DNA of 64,000 nucleotides from Udaeobacter sp025935755 (GTDB lineage Bacteria; Verrucomicrobiota; Verrucomicrobiia; Chthoniobacterales; UBA10450): assembly GCA_036278715.1 (NCBI GenBank), contig DASUKN010000105.1, positions 13,103 through 77,102 of the forward strand. Reading direction: 5' to 3'. Both the position numbers and the translations under genes were made by a program. Shown piece after piece: positions 25,420-32,512 of this stretch. Every line of letters begins with the position of its first letter. The first letter of the stretch is position 1. A model generated the notes under the pieces. It worked only from the letters and a program-made list of their open reading frames with translations. It had not been told where the DNA came from and ran no database searches.

Positions 25420-26205
25420 TCACTCCTTCGGCGGTTCGCTCTTTTTGATTAGTGCCGTCAAGAGGTCGATCGGAAGGGGAAAAAAGGTCGTGGTGTTATG
25501 TTCGCTGGAAATTTCGCGCATGGTTTGCAGGAAGCGTAGTTGCAGCGCAATCGGCTCCTTGCTCATCATCGCTGCGGCCTGCACCATTTTTTCCGCAGCC
25601 TGGAATTCGCCCTCGGCGTTGACGATCTTTGCACGCCGCTCGCGCTCAGCTTCCGCTTGCTTTGCCATCGCACGCTTCATTGTATCGGGCAGCGCGACAT
25701 CCTTGACCTCGACCGCCGTGACTTTGACTCCCCACGGTTCGGTTTGCCGGTCGATGATCTCCTGCAACTTCTGGTTGATCGACTCGCGCTGCGAAAGAAG
25801 GTCGTCCAAGGGAGCCTGGCCGAGCACGCTGCGCAATGTCGTCTGCGACATCAGCGAGGTGGCTTTGAGAAAATTCTCCACCTTCACGACGGCGGCTTGC
25901 GGATCGACTACGCGGAAATAAACAACCGCGTCGACCGTCACCGGCACGTTGTCACGCGTCATCACTTCCTGTCGCTCGACGCTGATGGTCACGACGCGCA
26001 AATCCATACGCACCATCCGATCGACGATCGGAATAAGAACAATCACGCCCGGACCTTTTGCGCCGAGCAATTTTCCGAGGCGAAAAATCACGCCGCGCTC
26101 GTATTCGCGCAGGATCCGGATCGCCTGCGGAAAAATAATGATCGCAAGAATGATGATGGGCACGGCCCAACTGAGCAATCGGGGAAACGCTTCGAGTAAT
26201 TCCAT
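25420..26205 (-). CDS. Slipin family SPFH/Band 7 protein
   Basis: A 261-residue membrane-anchored SPFH protein of the slipin/stomatin branch. It has one N-terminal membrane helix (about residues 9-28), the REYERGVIFRLGKL entry to the SPFH domain, DNVPVTVDAVVYFRV, and the conserved WGVKVTAVEVKDVALPD, then the alanine-rich helix AKQAEAERERRAKIV that drives oligomer formation. The start at 26205 has AAGGAGA 6 bases upstream. It follows mqnC by 11 bases in the same operon. Slipins usually pair with a NfeD-type protease; a NfeD gene occurs 5 kb away, at 30968, rather than next to it. Confidence 0.9.
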   Translation of the reverse strand: MELLEAFPRLLSWAVPIIILAIIIFPQAIRILREYERGVIFRLGKLLGAKGPGVIVLIPIVDRMVRMDLRVVTISVERQEVMTRDNVPVTVDAVVYFRVVDPQAAVVKVENFLKATSLMSQTTLRSVLGQAPLDDLLSQRESINQKLQEIIDRQTEPWGVKVTAVEVKDVALPDTMKRAMAKQAEAERERRAKIVNAEGEFQAAEKMVQAAAMMSKEPIALQLRFLQTMREISSEHNTTTFFPLPIDLLTALIKKSEPPKE

Positions 26206-26216
26206 GGCTGTCTCCT

Positions 26217-27308
26217 TTAATTCAACAGTTCGTACCAATTATTGCGCCGGCGCGGTTCGTAACCGGCATCGCGAATGAGCGATTCGATTTGCGCTGCATC
26301 CAGCCGAAATGTTGTGCCCGCACTGCTAACCACATTTTCTTCCATCATCACCGAACCAAAATCATTCGCGCCGTATCTCAGCGCGATCTGGCCAATGTTC
26401 GGTCCCTGTGTCACCCAGGAGCTTTGAATATTTTCAATGTTGTCCAGAAAGATTCGGGCTAGCGCTTGCATGCGCAGGTACTCCGAGACACCAGTCGGCC
26501 GCGTCACTTTCAAAACCGTATGCTGCGGTTGGAAGGTCCAACAAATGAATGCCGTGAATCCGCCGCTGCGATCCTGTTGCTCGCGAATCCGCTGTAAATG
26601 TTCGACGCGATCTTCGATTGTTTCGACGTGGCCGAACATCATTGTGGCGCTCGATTTCAACCCGAGCTCATGCGCCACCTGCATTACCTCGAGCCATTGG
26701 TCACTGTTAATTTTTAAAGGGGCAATCCTCTTCCGAACCCGGTCCACGAGAATTTCGCCGCCGCCCCCCGGGATGGAGCCGAGCCCGGCTGCCTTGAATT
26801 GCGCGATCACTTCGCGCAGCGGCATCCGGAATGTTTCCGCGAAATGTTGAAACTCCGGCGGACTAAATCCGTGGATATTGATGTGCGGATATTTTTCGCG
26901 GATGTGCCGTAGAAGATCGATGTACCATTTGAACTGCAATTTTGGATGATGGCCACCCTGCATCAGGATTTGCACTCCGCCTGCAGCAGTAAGTTCGTCC
27001 AGTTTTTGATCCAGCTGCTCAAAGCTCAGCACGTAATGATCTTCATCGCGCTCGGTCCGATAAAACGCGCAGAACTTGCAGTAAACGTTGCAAACGTTCG
27101 TGTAATTGATGTTGCGATCGACGATGTAAGTTACGATCTCGCGGCCGCGGCCATCGTAGCTTCTGGCCTTTGCCAATTCGCGCCGCGCATTCGCAAGCGC
27201 TGCCAATTCCTCCAGTGGCCATCGATACAATTGCAGCACGTCGTCCCGAGAGATCCGCGCGCCTTCCACGATTTTTTCCGTGAGCACATCTCGATTAAGT
27301 GAAACCAT
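26217..27308 (-). CDS. mqnC: Dehypoxanthine futalosine cyclase
   Basis: A 363-residue radical SAM enzyme of the futalosine menaquinone pathway, which cyclises dehypoxanthine futalosine. The cluster-binding CNVYCKFC is at residues 73-80 and the region NINYTNVCNVYCKFCAFYRT is diagnostic of MqnC; GGVQILMQGGHHP and GSIPGGGGEIL are also typical. The family length is about 360-380 residues, so it is complete. The other Mqn genes (A, D, E) are absent from the window. The enzyme implies that this organism makes menaquinone by the futalosine route, a trait shared by many Verrucomicrobiota. It is cotranscribed with the slipin gene. Confidence 0.93.
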   Translation of the reverse strand: MVSLNRDVLTEKIVEGARISRDDVLQLYRWPLEELAALANARRELAKARSYDGRGREIVTYIVDRNINYTNVCNVYCKFCAFYRTERDEDHYVLSFEQLDQKLDELTAAGGVQILMQGGHHPKLQFKWYIDLLRHIREKYPHINIHGFSPPEFQHFAETFRMPLREVIAQFKAAGLGSIPGGGGEILVDRVRKRIAPLKINSDQWLEVMQVAHELGLKSSATMMFGHVETIEDRVEHLQRIREQQDRSGGFTAFICWTFQPQHTVLKVTRPTGVSEYLRMQALARIFLDNIENIQSSWVTQGPNIGQIALRYGANDFGSVMMEENVVSSAGTTFRLDAAQIESLIRDAGYEPRRRNNWYELLN

Positions 27309-27360
27309 GGGAGATACATCTTAGACGCTGCGGAAAATTTGGCACGCACCAAACTCCAGG

Positions 27361-27409
27361 GCGTCCGCCGCGGCGGACGCCAGCGAGATCGGCGTCTCAC
27401 AGAGACGCC
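27361..27409. repeat. Pair of perfect palindromic hairpins
   Basis: GCGTCCGCCGCGGCGGACGC (27361-27380) is a perfect palindrome, and GGCGTCTCACAGAGACGCC (27391-27409) is an inverted repeat with loop ACA. The second has the same CTCACAGAG core as the hairpin at 54-70, although the arms differ in sequence. They lie between divergent mqnC and the flavoprotein gene. Confidence 0.7.
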
Positions 27410-27460
27410 CTGTAATTCAAGCCTCCTTGTTTTTAGTCGTCGCGCTTACATCATGGTGAT

Positions 27461-28525
27461 GTGACAGAACGAATTGCAATTATCGGTGCGGGCGTATCGG
27501 GGCTCACGTGTGGGGTAGTGCTTGCTGAGCACGGCTACCCCACCAGCATTTTCGCAAAACATACCGGGCAGCAAACAACCTCCGGTGCCGCTGCAGCGGT
27601 TTGGTTTCCCTACCATGTCGAACCGGCCGAAAGGGTGATTCCCCTGGCACTCAAAACGTACGACGTTCTTCTAGATCTCGCTCGGTTTGCCGAAACTGGT
27701 GTCTCCGTCATCGAGTCGAAGCAGTTCTTGCGCACCGGTGAAATCGAAATTCCGGATTGGGCCATTCCGCTGGGCGCTTCTGTCATCCCGAGCGCAGTCG
27801 AGGCTGCAACGGAGCAGACGAAGTCTCCGGGGGCAGGCTTTCAATCCCGCGACGTCACATTAAAGGTTTCTCTGCGGGATCCTTCGACTCCTCGCGCGTT
27901 CGCGGGATCCGCTCAGGATGACCATCAATTCGCCAGTGGCTTCTCGCTGCGTACTCCGCTCACAGACACCACGATTTATCTCGACTATTTAGCCGTGCGC
28001 TTTCGCAAGGCTGGCGGGGAAATTCACGCCGATGTCTGCTTCGAAAAAATCGACGAAGTCGATGAAAAATTCGACTTCGTGATCAACTGCGCAGGGATCG
28101 GTGCGCGCGAGCTTCTGCAAGACACCGATCTCGAGCCGCACCGCGGCCAGGTTGCAATTGTTTCAAAGATTGAGGGTCTTTCCAGCGCGATTGTCTGCGA
28201 TGACGAGCCGCTCATGTACGCGATCCCGCGCAAAAACGATTGTGTTTTCGGTGGAACCAACGAACTCAGCGACAACCTGTCTGCCGATTCCGTAACCACT
28301 TCTCGAATTGTCGCTGAATGCAGTCGAGTGCTGAACATCGAAAAACCCCGCGTCATCGCTGAGCGCGTCGGGCTGCGCCCGTTCCGAAGATCAGGCGTCC
28401 GCCTGGAGCGCGACCAGTCGGCTGATGGCCGCAGAGTCATTCACAATTACGGTCACGGCGGCGCTGGATTCACACTCTCGTGGGGATGCGCGCGTGAAGT
28501 TCTCGACATTGCGCTGTCTAGTTAG
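27461..28525 (+). CDS. DAAO-type FAD oxidoreductase with repeat insertion
   Basis: A 354-residue flavoprotein of the D-amino-acid oxidase family. The FAD Rossmann motif is IAIIGAGVSGLTCG at residues 5-18, SGAAAAVWFPY follows, and the C-terminal GLRPFRRSGVRLE and VIHNYGHGGAGFTLSWG are the usual DAAO substrate/FAD ends. The start is GTG at 27461. Residues about 107-154 do not belong to the family: they are encoded by a TGTCAT-type dispersed repeat. Without them the protein would be about 306 residues, close to family length. Whether it still folds is unknown. Substrate would be a D-amino acid or N-methyl amine. Confidence 0.85.
   Translation: MTERIAIIGAGVSGLTCGVVLAEHGYPTSIFAKHTGQQTTSGAAAAVWFPYHVEPAERVIPLALKTYDVLLDLARFAETGVSVIESKQFLRTGEIEIPDWAIPLGASVIPSAVEAATEQTKSPGAGFQSRDVTLKVSLRDPSTPRAFAGSAQDDHQFASGFSLRTPLTDTTIYLDYLAVRFRKAGGEIHADVCFEKIDEVDEKFDFVINCAGIGARELLQDTDLEPHRGQVAIVSKIEGLSSAIVCDDEPLMYAIPRKNDCVFGGTNELSDNLSADSVTTSRIVAECSRVLNIEKPRVIAERVGLRPFRRSGVRLERDQSADGRRVIHNYGHGGAGFTLSWGCAREVLDIALSS
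27781..27923. repeat. TGTCAT-family repeat inside coding sequence
   Basis: A 143-base element begins TGTCATCCCGAGCGCAGTCG and ends GATCCGCTCAGGATGAC, so the ends are inverted repeats; an inner GCGGGATCC pair also occurs. It interrupts the DAAO-type gene and stays open in frame. The translation includes ASVIPSAVEAA, the sort of read-through this repeat family gives elsewhere. No clear target duplication is visible. Confidence 0.75.
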
Positions 28526-28639
28526 TGCCCGTCACGCGTCTTGTTTGGGCGGCGCGCCGAAACGATGTTTTACCTAACGAGAATGGAACTTCGCGAATGC
28601 GAGAACGGCTGCGGCCAGTGCGCGATACGCGAGCGCTAA

Positions 28640-29038
28640 CTACGTCAGTGCGATGCACTGAAAGGAACTGACGACGTCGTCGGGACCCTTCTCCGCAAAG
28701 AAACTTTCGTAGTAGCCGGGGCCGAGGTCCCAATGCGGGCCTTTGTAATAATCATCGCGATAAAATCGCCACACACCGCTCACGACGATGACGCAGCTCA
28801 TTCGGTCGTTCCAATAGTCGCCAACATAATGAAAACTGAGGTTGGTGCGTGCATAAGAACCTTTGAAGCCGATATGGTCGTAAAGGATCAGTTCAGGCAG
28901 ACGGGTGATATCCTTAGTGGGTTCTATGTCGACCTTGCCCAGTGCAGAAGAGCGATAGCTCAGGGCGCCGAGGTTCCATTTCATGTCGATGACGCACCCG
29001 TTATCGGGCGACAATTCAATTTTGGATAGTCGTGGCAT
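28640..29038 (-). CDS. Beta/gamma-crystallin fold protein
   Basis: A 132-residue protein with a beta/gamma-crystallin-type Greek key module: LILYDHIGFKGSYARTNLSF, then the Ca-binding-like WNDRMSCVIVVSGVWRFYRDDYYKG and a terminal HWDLGPGYYESFF. A single conserved N/D-x-x-S-type calcium site may be present (NDRMS). No signal peptide is seen. Bacterial relatives bind calcium and are sometimes stress or coat proteins; one function cannot be chosen. It is convergent with the flavoprotein gene, 115 bases away. Confidence 0.78.
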   Translation of the reverse strand: MPRLSKIELSPDNGCVIDMKWNLGALSYRSSALGKVDIEPTKDITRLPELILYDHIGFKGSYARTNLSFHYVGDYWNDRMSCVIVVSGVWRFYRDDYYKGPHWDLGPGYYESFFAEKGPDDVVSSFQCIALT

Positions 29039-29313
29039 AAGCGTGCAGGGGCGATGGTTTCCCGTAATTTGATCAGATGAATTCTGCTCTGTCGAGCAAA
29101 GAGATTAACTCCTCCCCCGGAGCTGTGGATCGGCGCGTGCAAAAGCGGCGCAACAGCGCCGCAGTCCAAAACGTGGCCGTCGTTCAGGAGGTATCTTCGG
29201 CTTCGCTTTTTGGAGTGCGCCGGTGCTCCGGCGGCTTTCCGGGCTATACCGCACCACCAGCGTGGGTTGTTAGCCACCGCAAGCCGGCGACCGCTATCAG
29301 TCGGGTTCTGTAA

Positions 29314-29862
29314 CTATTGACCTTTTGCCCAGCCGATCACACCACACGCAATGCGCGCGCCTGAATCGCCGGATGGTTGTGTCTTCAGATCGTCCGGTTT
29401 TGCGTGGACAACGACCGAGCGGCCAATCGCCGATTTCGCATCGTTCGCCAGCGAAATCTGATGATCTACGTAATCGAGCTTCGCATTGCCGGAAGCGTCC
29501 GCCTCCACATTGCCCATGTCACCCTCGTGCCGCGCGGCTGCGTCAGGCCCGGCATGGGGTTGGTTGCTGGGATTGAAATGCGCGCCAGCGGAGCTGCCAT
29601 CGGCTGCACTGCAATCGCCAAACTCATGGACATGGAAACCGTGGTTGCCGGGCGTGAGCCCGGAAATTTCCGCGTGCACCCGCACTCCACCAGCAACGGG
29701 CGTGAATGTTACGGTTCCGCTGACTTTGTTGCCGGCGATGGGATGCAACACTGCAATGCCCTTTGCTGCCACGGATTTCTCCGCGGGTGTTTGCGCCAGC
29801 GCGATCAAACCGGTGAATGCTGCAAGCACGAGCCCGATGAAGAAAGCTTTGAATGTGTTCAT
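29314..29862 (-). CDS. sodC: Cu-Zn superoxide dismutase, periplasmic
   Basis: A 182-residue enzyme with a signal peptide (MNTFKAFFIGLVLAAFTGLIALAQ). The mature domain shows the copper ligands in HGFHVHEFGDC, the bridging and zinc ligands in GAHFNPSNQPH and RHEGDMGN, and the last copper ligand in VVVHAKPDD. GVIGWAK closes the barrel. It dismutates superoxide in the periplasm. The start at 29862 is taken from the signal-peptide boundary; an upstream in-frame codon at 29883 is less likely. The next gene on the same strand (a Cys-rich protein at 29997-30230) lies 134 bases upstream, so a shared transcript is uncertain. Confidence 0.93.
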   Translation of the reverse strand: MNTFKAFFIGLVLAAFTGLIALAQTPAEKSVAAKGIAVLHPIAGNKVSGTVTFTPVAGGVRVHAEISGLTPGNHGFHVHEFGDCSAADGSSAGAHFNPSNQPHAGPDAAARHEGDMGNVEADASGNAKLDYVDHQISLANDAKSAIGRSVVVHAKPDDLKTQPSGDSGARIACGVIGWAKGQ

Positions 29863-29996
29863 ATTAGCATTTGTATTTCGCACGAGTCGGCGCGTCCAGT
29901 CGCATCAAAGTTGGCGGCGCGGGTAATACCAAACTTGGACGACAACCCGGTGATGCGGACGCTCACTCACCCCGACGAGCAAGCTGCGCGATTGCC

Positions 29997-30230
29997 CTAA
30001 GCGCGATCTTTCAATTGCGTCGCGCCTGACGTCCGTGCGCAGTGGACGCAGCAAAAGATGTTTCCATCCGCTTCCACACCGTGACCAACAATGCGGCAGT
30101 TGCAGTGCGGGCAAACAGGCGCCAGCGCGTGGATCGCGCACTCGAAGCTATCGAAGGTGTGACGTTCTCCGCCAATGACAACTTCAAACGCCTTGTCATA
30201 ATCGTTCTCGCAAACTTCACATGTAGCCAT
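29997..30230 (-). CDS. Small Cys-rich zinc-ribbon protein
   Basis: A 77-residue protein with seven or more cysteines in paired order: CEVCEND, FECAIHAL, CPHCNCR and CCVHCA. The spacing fits a double zinc ribbon rather than a classic metallothionein, although some databases name such proteins metallothionein. It has no signal peptide and lies upstream of sodC on the same strand. A role in metal storage or stress response is inference. Confidence 0.75.
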   Translation of the reverse strand: MATCEVCENDYDKAFEVVIGGERHTFDSFECAIHALAPVCPHCNCRIVGHGVEADGNIFCCVHCARTSGATQLKDRA

Positions 30231-30474
30231 ACAGAATTCCTTCGCGCGAGATGGGGCTCGCGGCGGTGTACATTTTCCGTTGCAAATGGAATTCAGCGGC
30301 CAACCGCAGGCATCTCAGGGCTGCGCGCAAAATTAGCCTCCGGAACTCCGGTCCAGCGGTGAGTGTGCCGGGTCCGTTCGTTACCCTTACGCTACAGCGC
30401 GAAGCCAAAGAGCAGCGCGTCTTCCGCCAGTAGAGATGACTCGGGAAAGTGATACTTTTGACCGGAGACACGCC

Positions 30475-30960
30475 ATGGAGATACCGAAACAACTGATCGA
30501 TTGCTTGAATGAATACAAGGTGCCGTACGAAACTTTACGCCACTCCGAAGCAGTCACGGCGCAACGGATCGCTCAAGCCGAGCACATCAAGGGCCGGCAT
30601 CAAGCGAAAGTCGTGATGCTGAAATCTGCGGATCAATATTTGATGGCCGTGCTGTCAGCAGATCACCACATCGACATGGAAAAAATTGAGAGGACGATCG
30701 GAAAACCTGTCTCTCTTGCCAGGGAAACTGAATTCAAATCACTGTTCCCGGATTCCGTGATCGGAGCGATGCCTCCGTTTGGGAATCTTTACGGTCTGCA
30801 GACTTACGTCGACAAAGATCTGGCCGAACAAGACTATATCGTGTTCGAAGCCGGCACTCACACTGACGGCATAAAAATGAGCTACAGCGATTATGCCCGG
30901 ATCGTGAAGCCAACGGTGGGAGATCTGGCGATTAAACTTCACCCCATGAAAGGAGCTTGA
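30475..30960 (+). CDS. YbaK/EbsC-family tRNA deacylase
   Basis: A 161-residue protein with the YbaK/ProRS-editing-domain fold: VPYETLRHSEAVTAQRIAQAEH, the conserved lysine of KVVMLKSADQYLMAVL, and GAMPPFGNLYGLQTYVDKDL. Such enzymes remove mischarged amino acids from tRNA in trans. The start at 30475 (MEIPKQL) has GGAGA 8 bases upstream and is preferred over 30436. It ends 7 bases before the NfeD gene, so the two likely share a transcript. Which amino acid is edited is unknown. Confidence 0.87.
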   Translation: MEIPKQLIDCLNEYKVPYETLRHSEAVTAQRIAQAEHIKGRHQAKVVMLKSADQYLMAVLSADHHIDMEKIERTIGKPVSLARETEFKSLFPDSVIGAMPPFGNLYGLQTYVDKDLAEQDYIVFEAGTHTDGIKMSYSDYARIVKPTVGDLAIKLHPMKGA

Positions 30961-30967
30961 GCTGACG

Positions 30968-32329
30968 ATGGGTGGCGGAGCTCTGCGACGCCGATCGAAG
31001 GAATGCGAGCGTTATTCGCGAGCTCCCGGAGCTCGTCCCTCCATTTGCGTCCTTGCTCTGCTGCTCTGTCTCGCCAGCGCATCGGCGTCGGAGGCTTTAG
31101 CTGCGGATAGAGTTGGTTTCATCAACGTCGACGGCGCGATCGGACCTGCGACAGCAAGTTATATTTCGCGAAGCATCGAAGAAGCGAAGGCACAAAATGT
31201 CGGCTGCCTGGTGATTCAGCTTAATACGCCGGGCGGTCTGCTCGATTCGACGCAGAAAATCGTGCAAAGCTTCCTCGGCTCTCCGGTGCCGATCGTCGTG
31301 TATGTTGCGCCGACTGGCGCGACGGCAACCAGCGCCGGCTGTTTTATTACGCTCGCGGCTAATGTCGCCGCAATGGCGCCCGCCACCACGATCGGCGCGG
31401 CGCATCCGGTTTCCATCGGCGGTTTCCCTGGCGGCGGCGAAGAAAAGCCCGACGAAACCATGAAGCAGAAGCTTGAGAACTTTTCCGTCAGCTACATGGA
31501 AACCATCGCGGGCAAGCGGCAGCGCAACGTTGAATGGGCAAAGTCCGCCGTAAAAGAGAGCGCTTCGATCACCGCGCAGAAGGCGCTGGAATTGAAAGTC
31601 ATTGATTTGATCGCGACCGATATGAACGATCTCCTCCAAAAACTGAACGGACGTGTCGTGGAGGGAAAACCGCTGAACACTAGCGGGGCGCAAGTGATTG
31701 AGATTAAGATGTCGCCGGCCGAGCGTGTATTTCAAAAGCTGTGGCGACCGGAAGTCATGTTCATCCTTATGCTGGTCGCGATCTACGGAATCATCGGAGA
31801 ACTGAGTTCGCCCGGAGCAATTCTTCCCGGCGTGGTTGGAGCGATTGCGTTGATTCTGGCGCTTTATCTGGCGGCGATCCTGCCGGTCAACGTGGCGGGA
31901 CTCGTGTTGATCGCGCTGGCGATGGCTCTTTTCATCTTTGATTTATACACGCCTACACACGGGGTGCTCACGGTGGGCGGAATTATTGCGTTTCTGATTG
32001 GCTCGCTCATGCTATTTAATCGAGCAGATCCACTTTTTCGTTTGTCATTGAGCTTCATCATTCCTGCAACACTCGTCACCGCGGCCTTCTTCGTTTTTGT
32101 CATCGGAAAAGGAGTGCGCGCACAAATGCTGCCGATAAAAGTTGGTAAAGAAACGCTTATCGGAAGAACTGTGACCACCGTAACTCCGGTTGATTCGCGC
32201 AACGGGAGAATTTTTGTCGAAGGCGAATACTGGAACGCGGTCAGCGATTCACCAATTGGAAAAGACGAAGAAGCTGAGATTACGGCGGTGCAGGGCTTAA
32301 CCTTGAAATTGAAGAGAAGACCTCATTGA
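30968..32329 (+). CDS. NfeD-family membrane-bound serine protease
   Basis: A 453-residue protein of the long NfeD (1510-N-type) family: a signal peptide near residues 18-38, a ClpP-like serine protease domain to about residue 240 (VIQLNTPGGLLDSTQ; nucleophile in the ATATSAGCF stretch; a catalytic lysine in MKQKLENFSVSYM), then four to five membrane helices and an OB-fold NfeD C-terminal domain (GREGIRT-like; here RTVTTVTPVDSRNGRIFVEGEYW). It cleaves membrane proteins, usually slipins, in thermophilic archaea. It follows the ybaK gene by 7 bases, with AAAGGAG upstream. Confidence 0.9.
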   Translation: MGGGALRRRSKECERYSRAPGARPSICVLALLLCLASASASEALAADRVGFINVDGAIGPATASYISRSIEEAKAQNVGCLVIQLNTPGGLLDSTQKIVQSFLGSPVPIVVYVAPTGATATSAGCFITLAANVAAMAPATTIGAAHPVSIGGFPGGGEEKPDETMKQKLENFSVSYMETIAGKRQRNVEWAKSAVKESASITAQKALELKVIDLIATDMNDLLQKLNGRVVEGKPLNTSGAQVIEIKMSPAERVFQKLWRPEVMFILMLVAIYGIIGELSSPGAILPGVVGAIALILALYLAAILPVNVAGLVLIALAMALFIFDLYTPTHGVLTVGGIIAFLIGSLMLFNRADPLFRLSLSFIIPATLVTAAFFVFVIGKGVRAQMLPIKVGKETLIGRTVTTVTPVDSRNGRIFVEGEYWNAVSDSPIGKDEEAEITAVQGLTLKLKRRPH

Positions 32330-32512
32330 GAACATCAATGCACGCAACAAATCTGGATGAGGATGGGTTGTATGCAGGGAGACGTAGGCTGAACGAGAAC
32401 CCGACTCCTGAAGGCTTAATGAAAAATCTCGCCTTGACGATTGCGGTCTTATTTCCGATATAGGCGCCTGTCCTGCGTCGGTTTGGGTTGCGTGGGGCTG
32501 CGCTTCTGACAT

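Noticed and set aside
29077..29313. 78-residue plus-strand frame between crystallin and sodC genes
   Set aside because: No start signal, no recognisable pattern; the 275-base gap holds only a weak inverted repeat.
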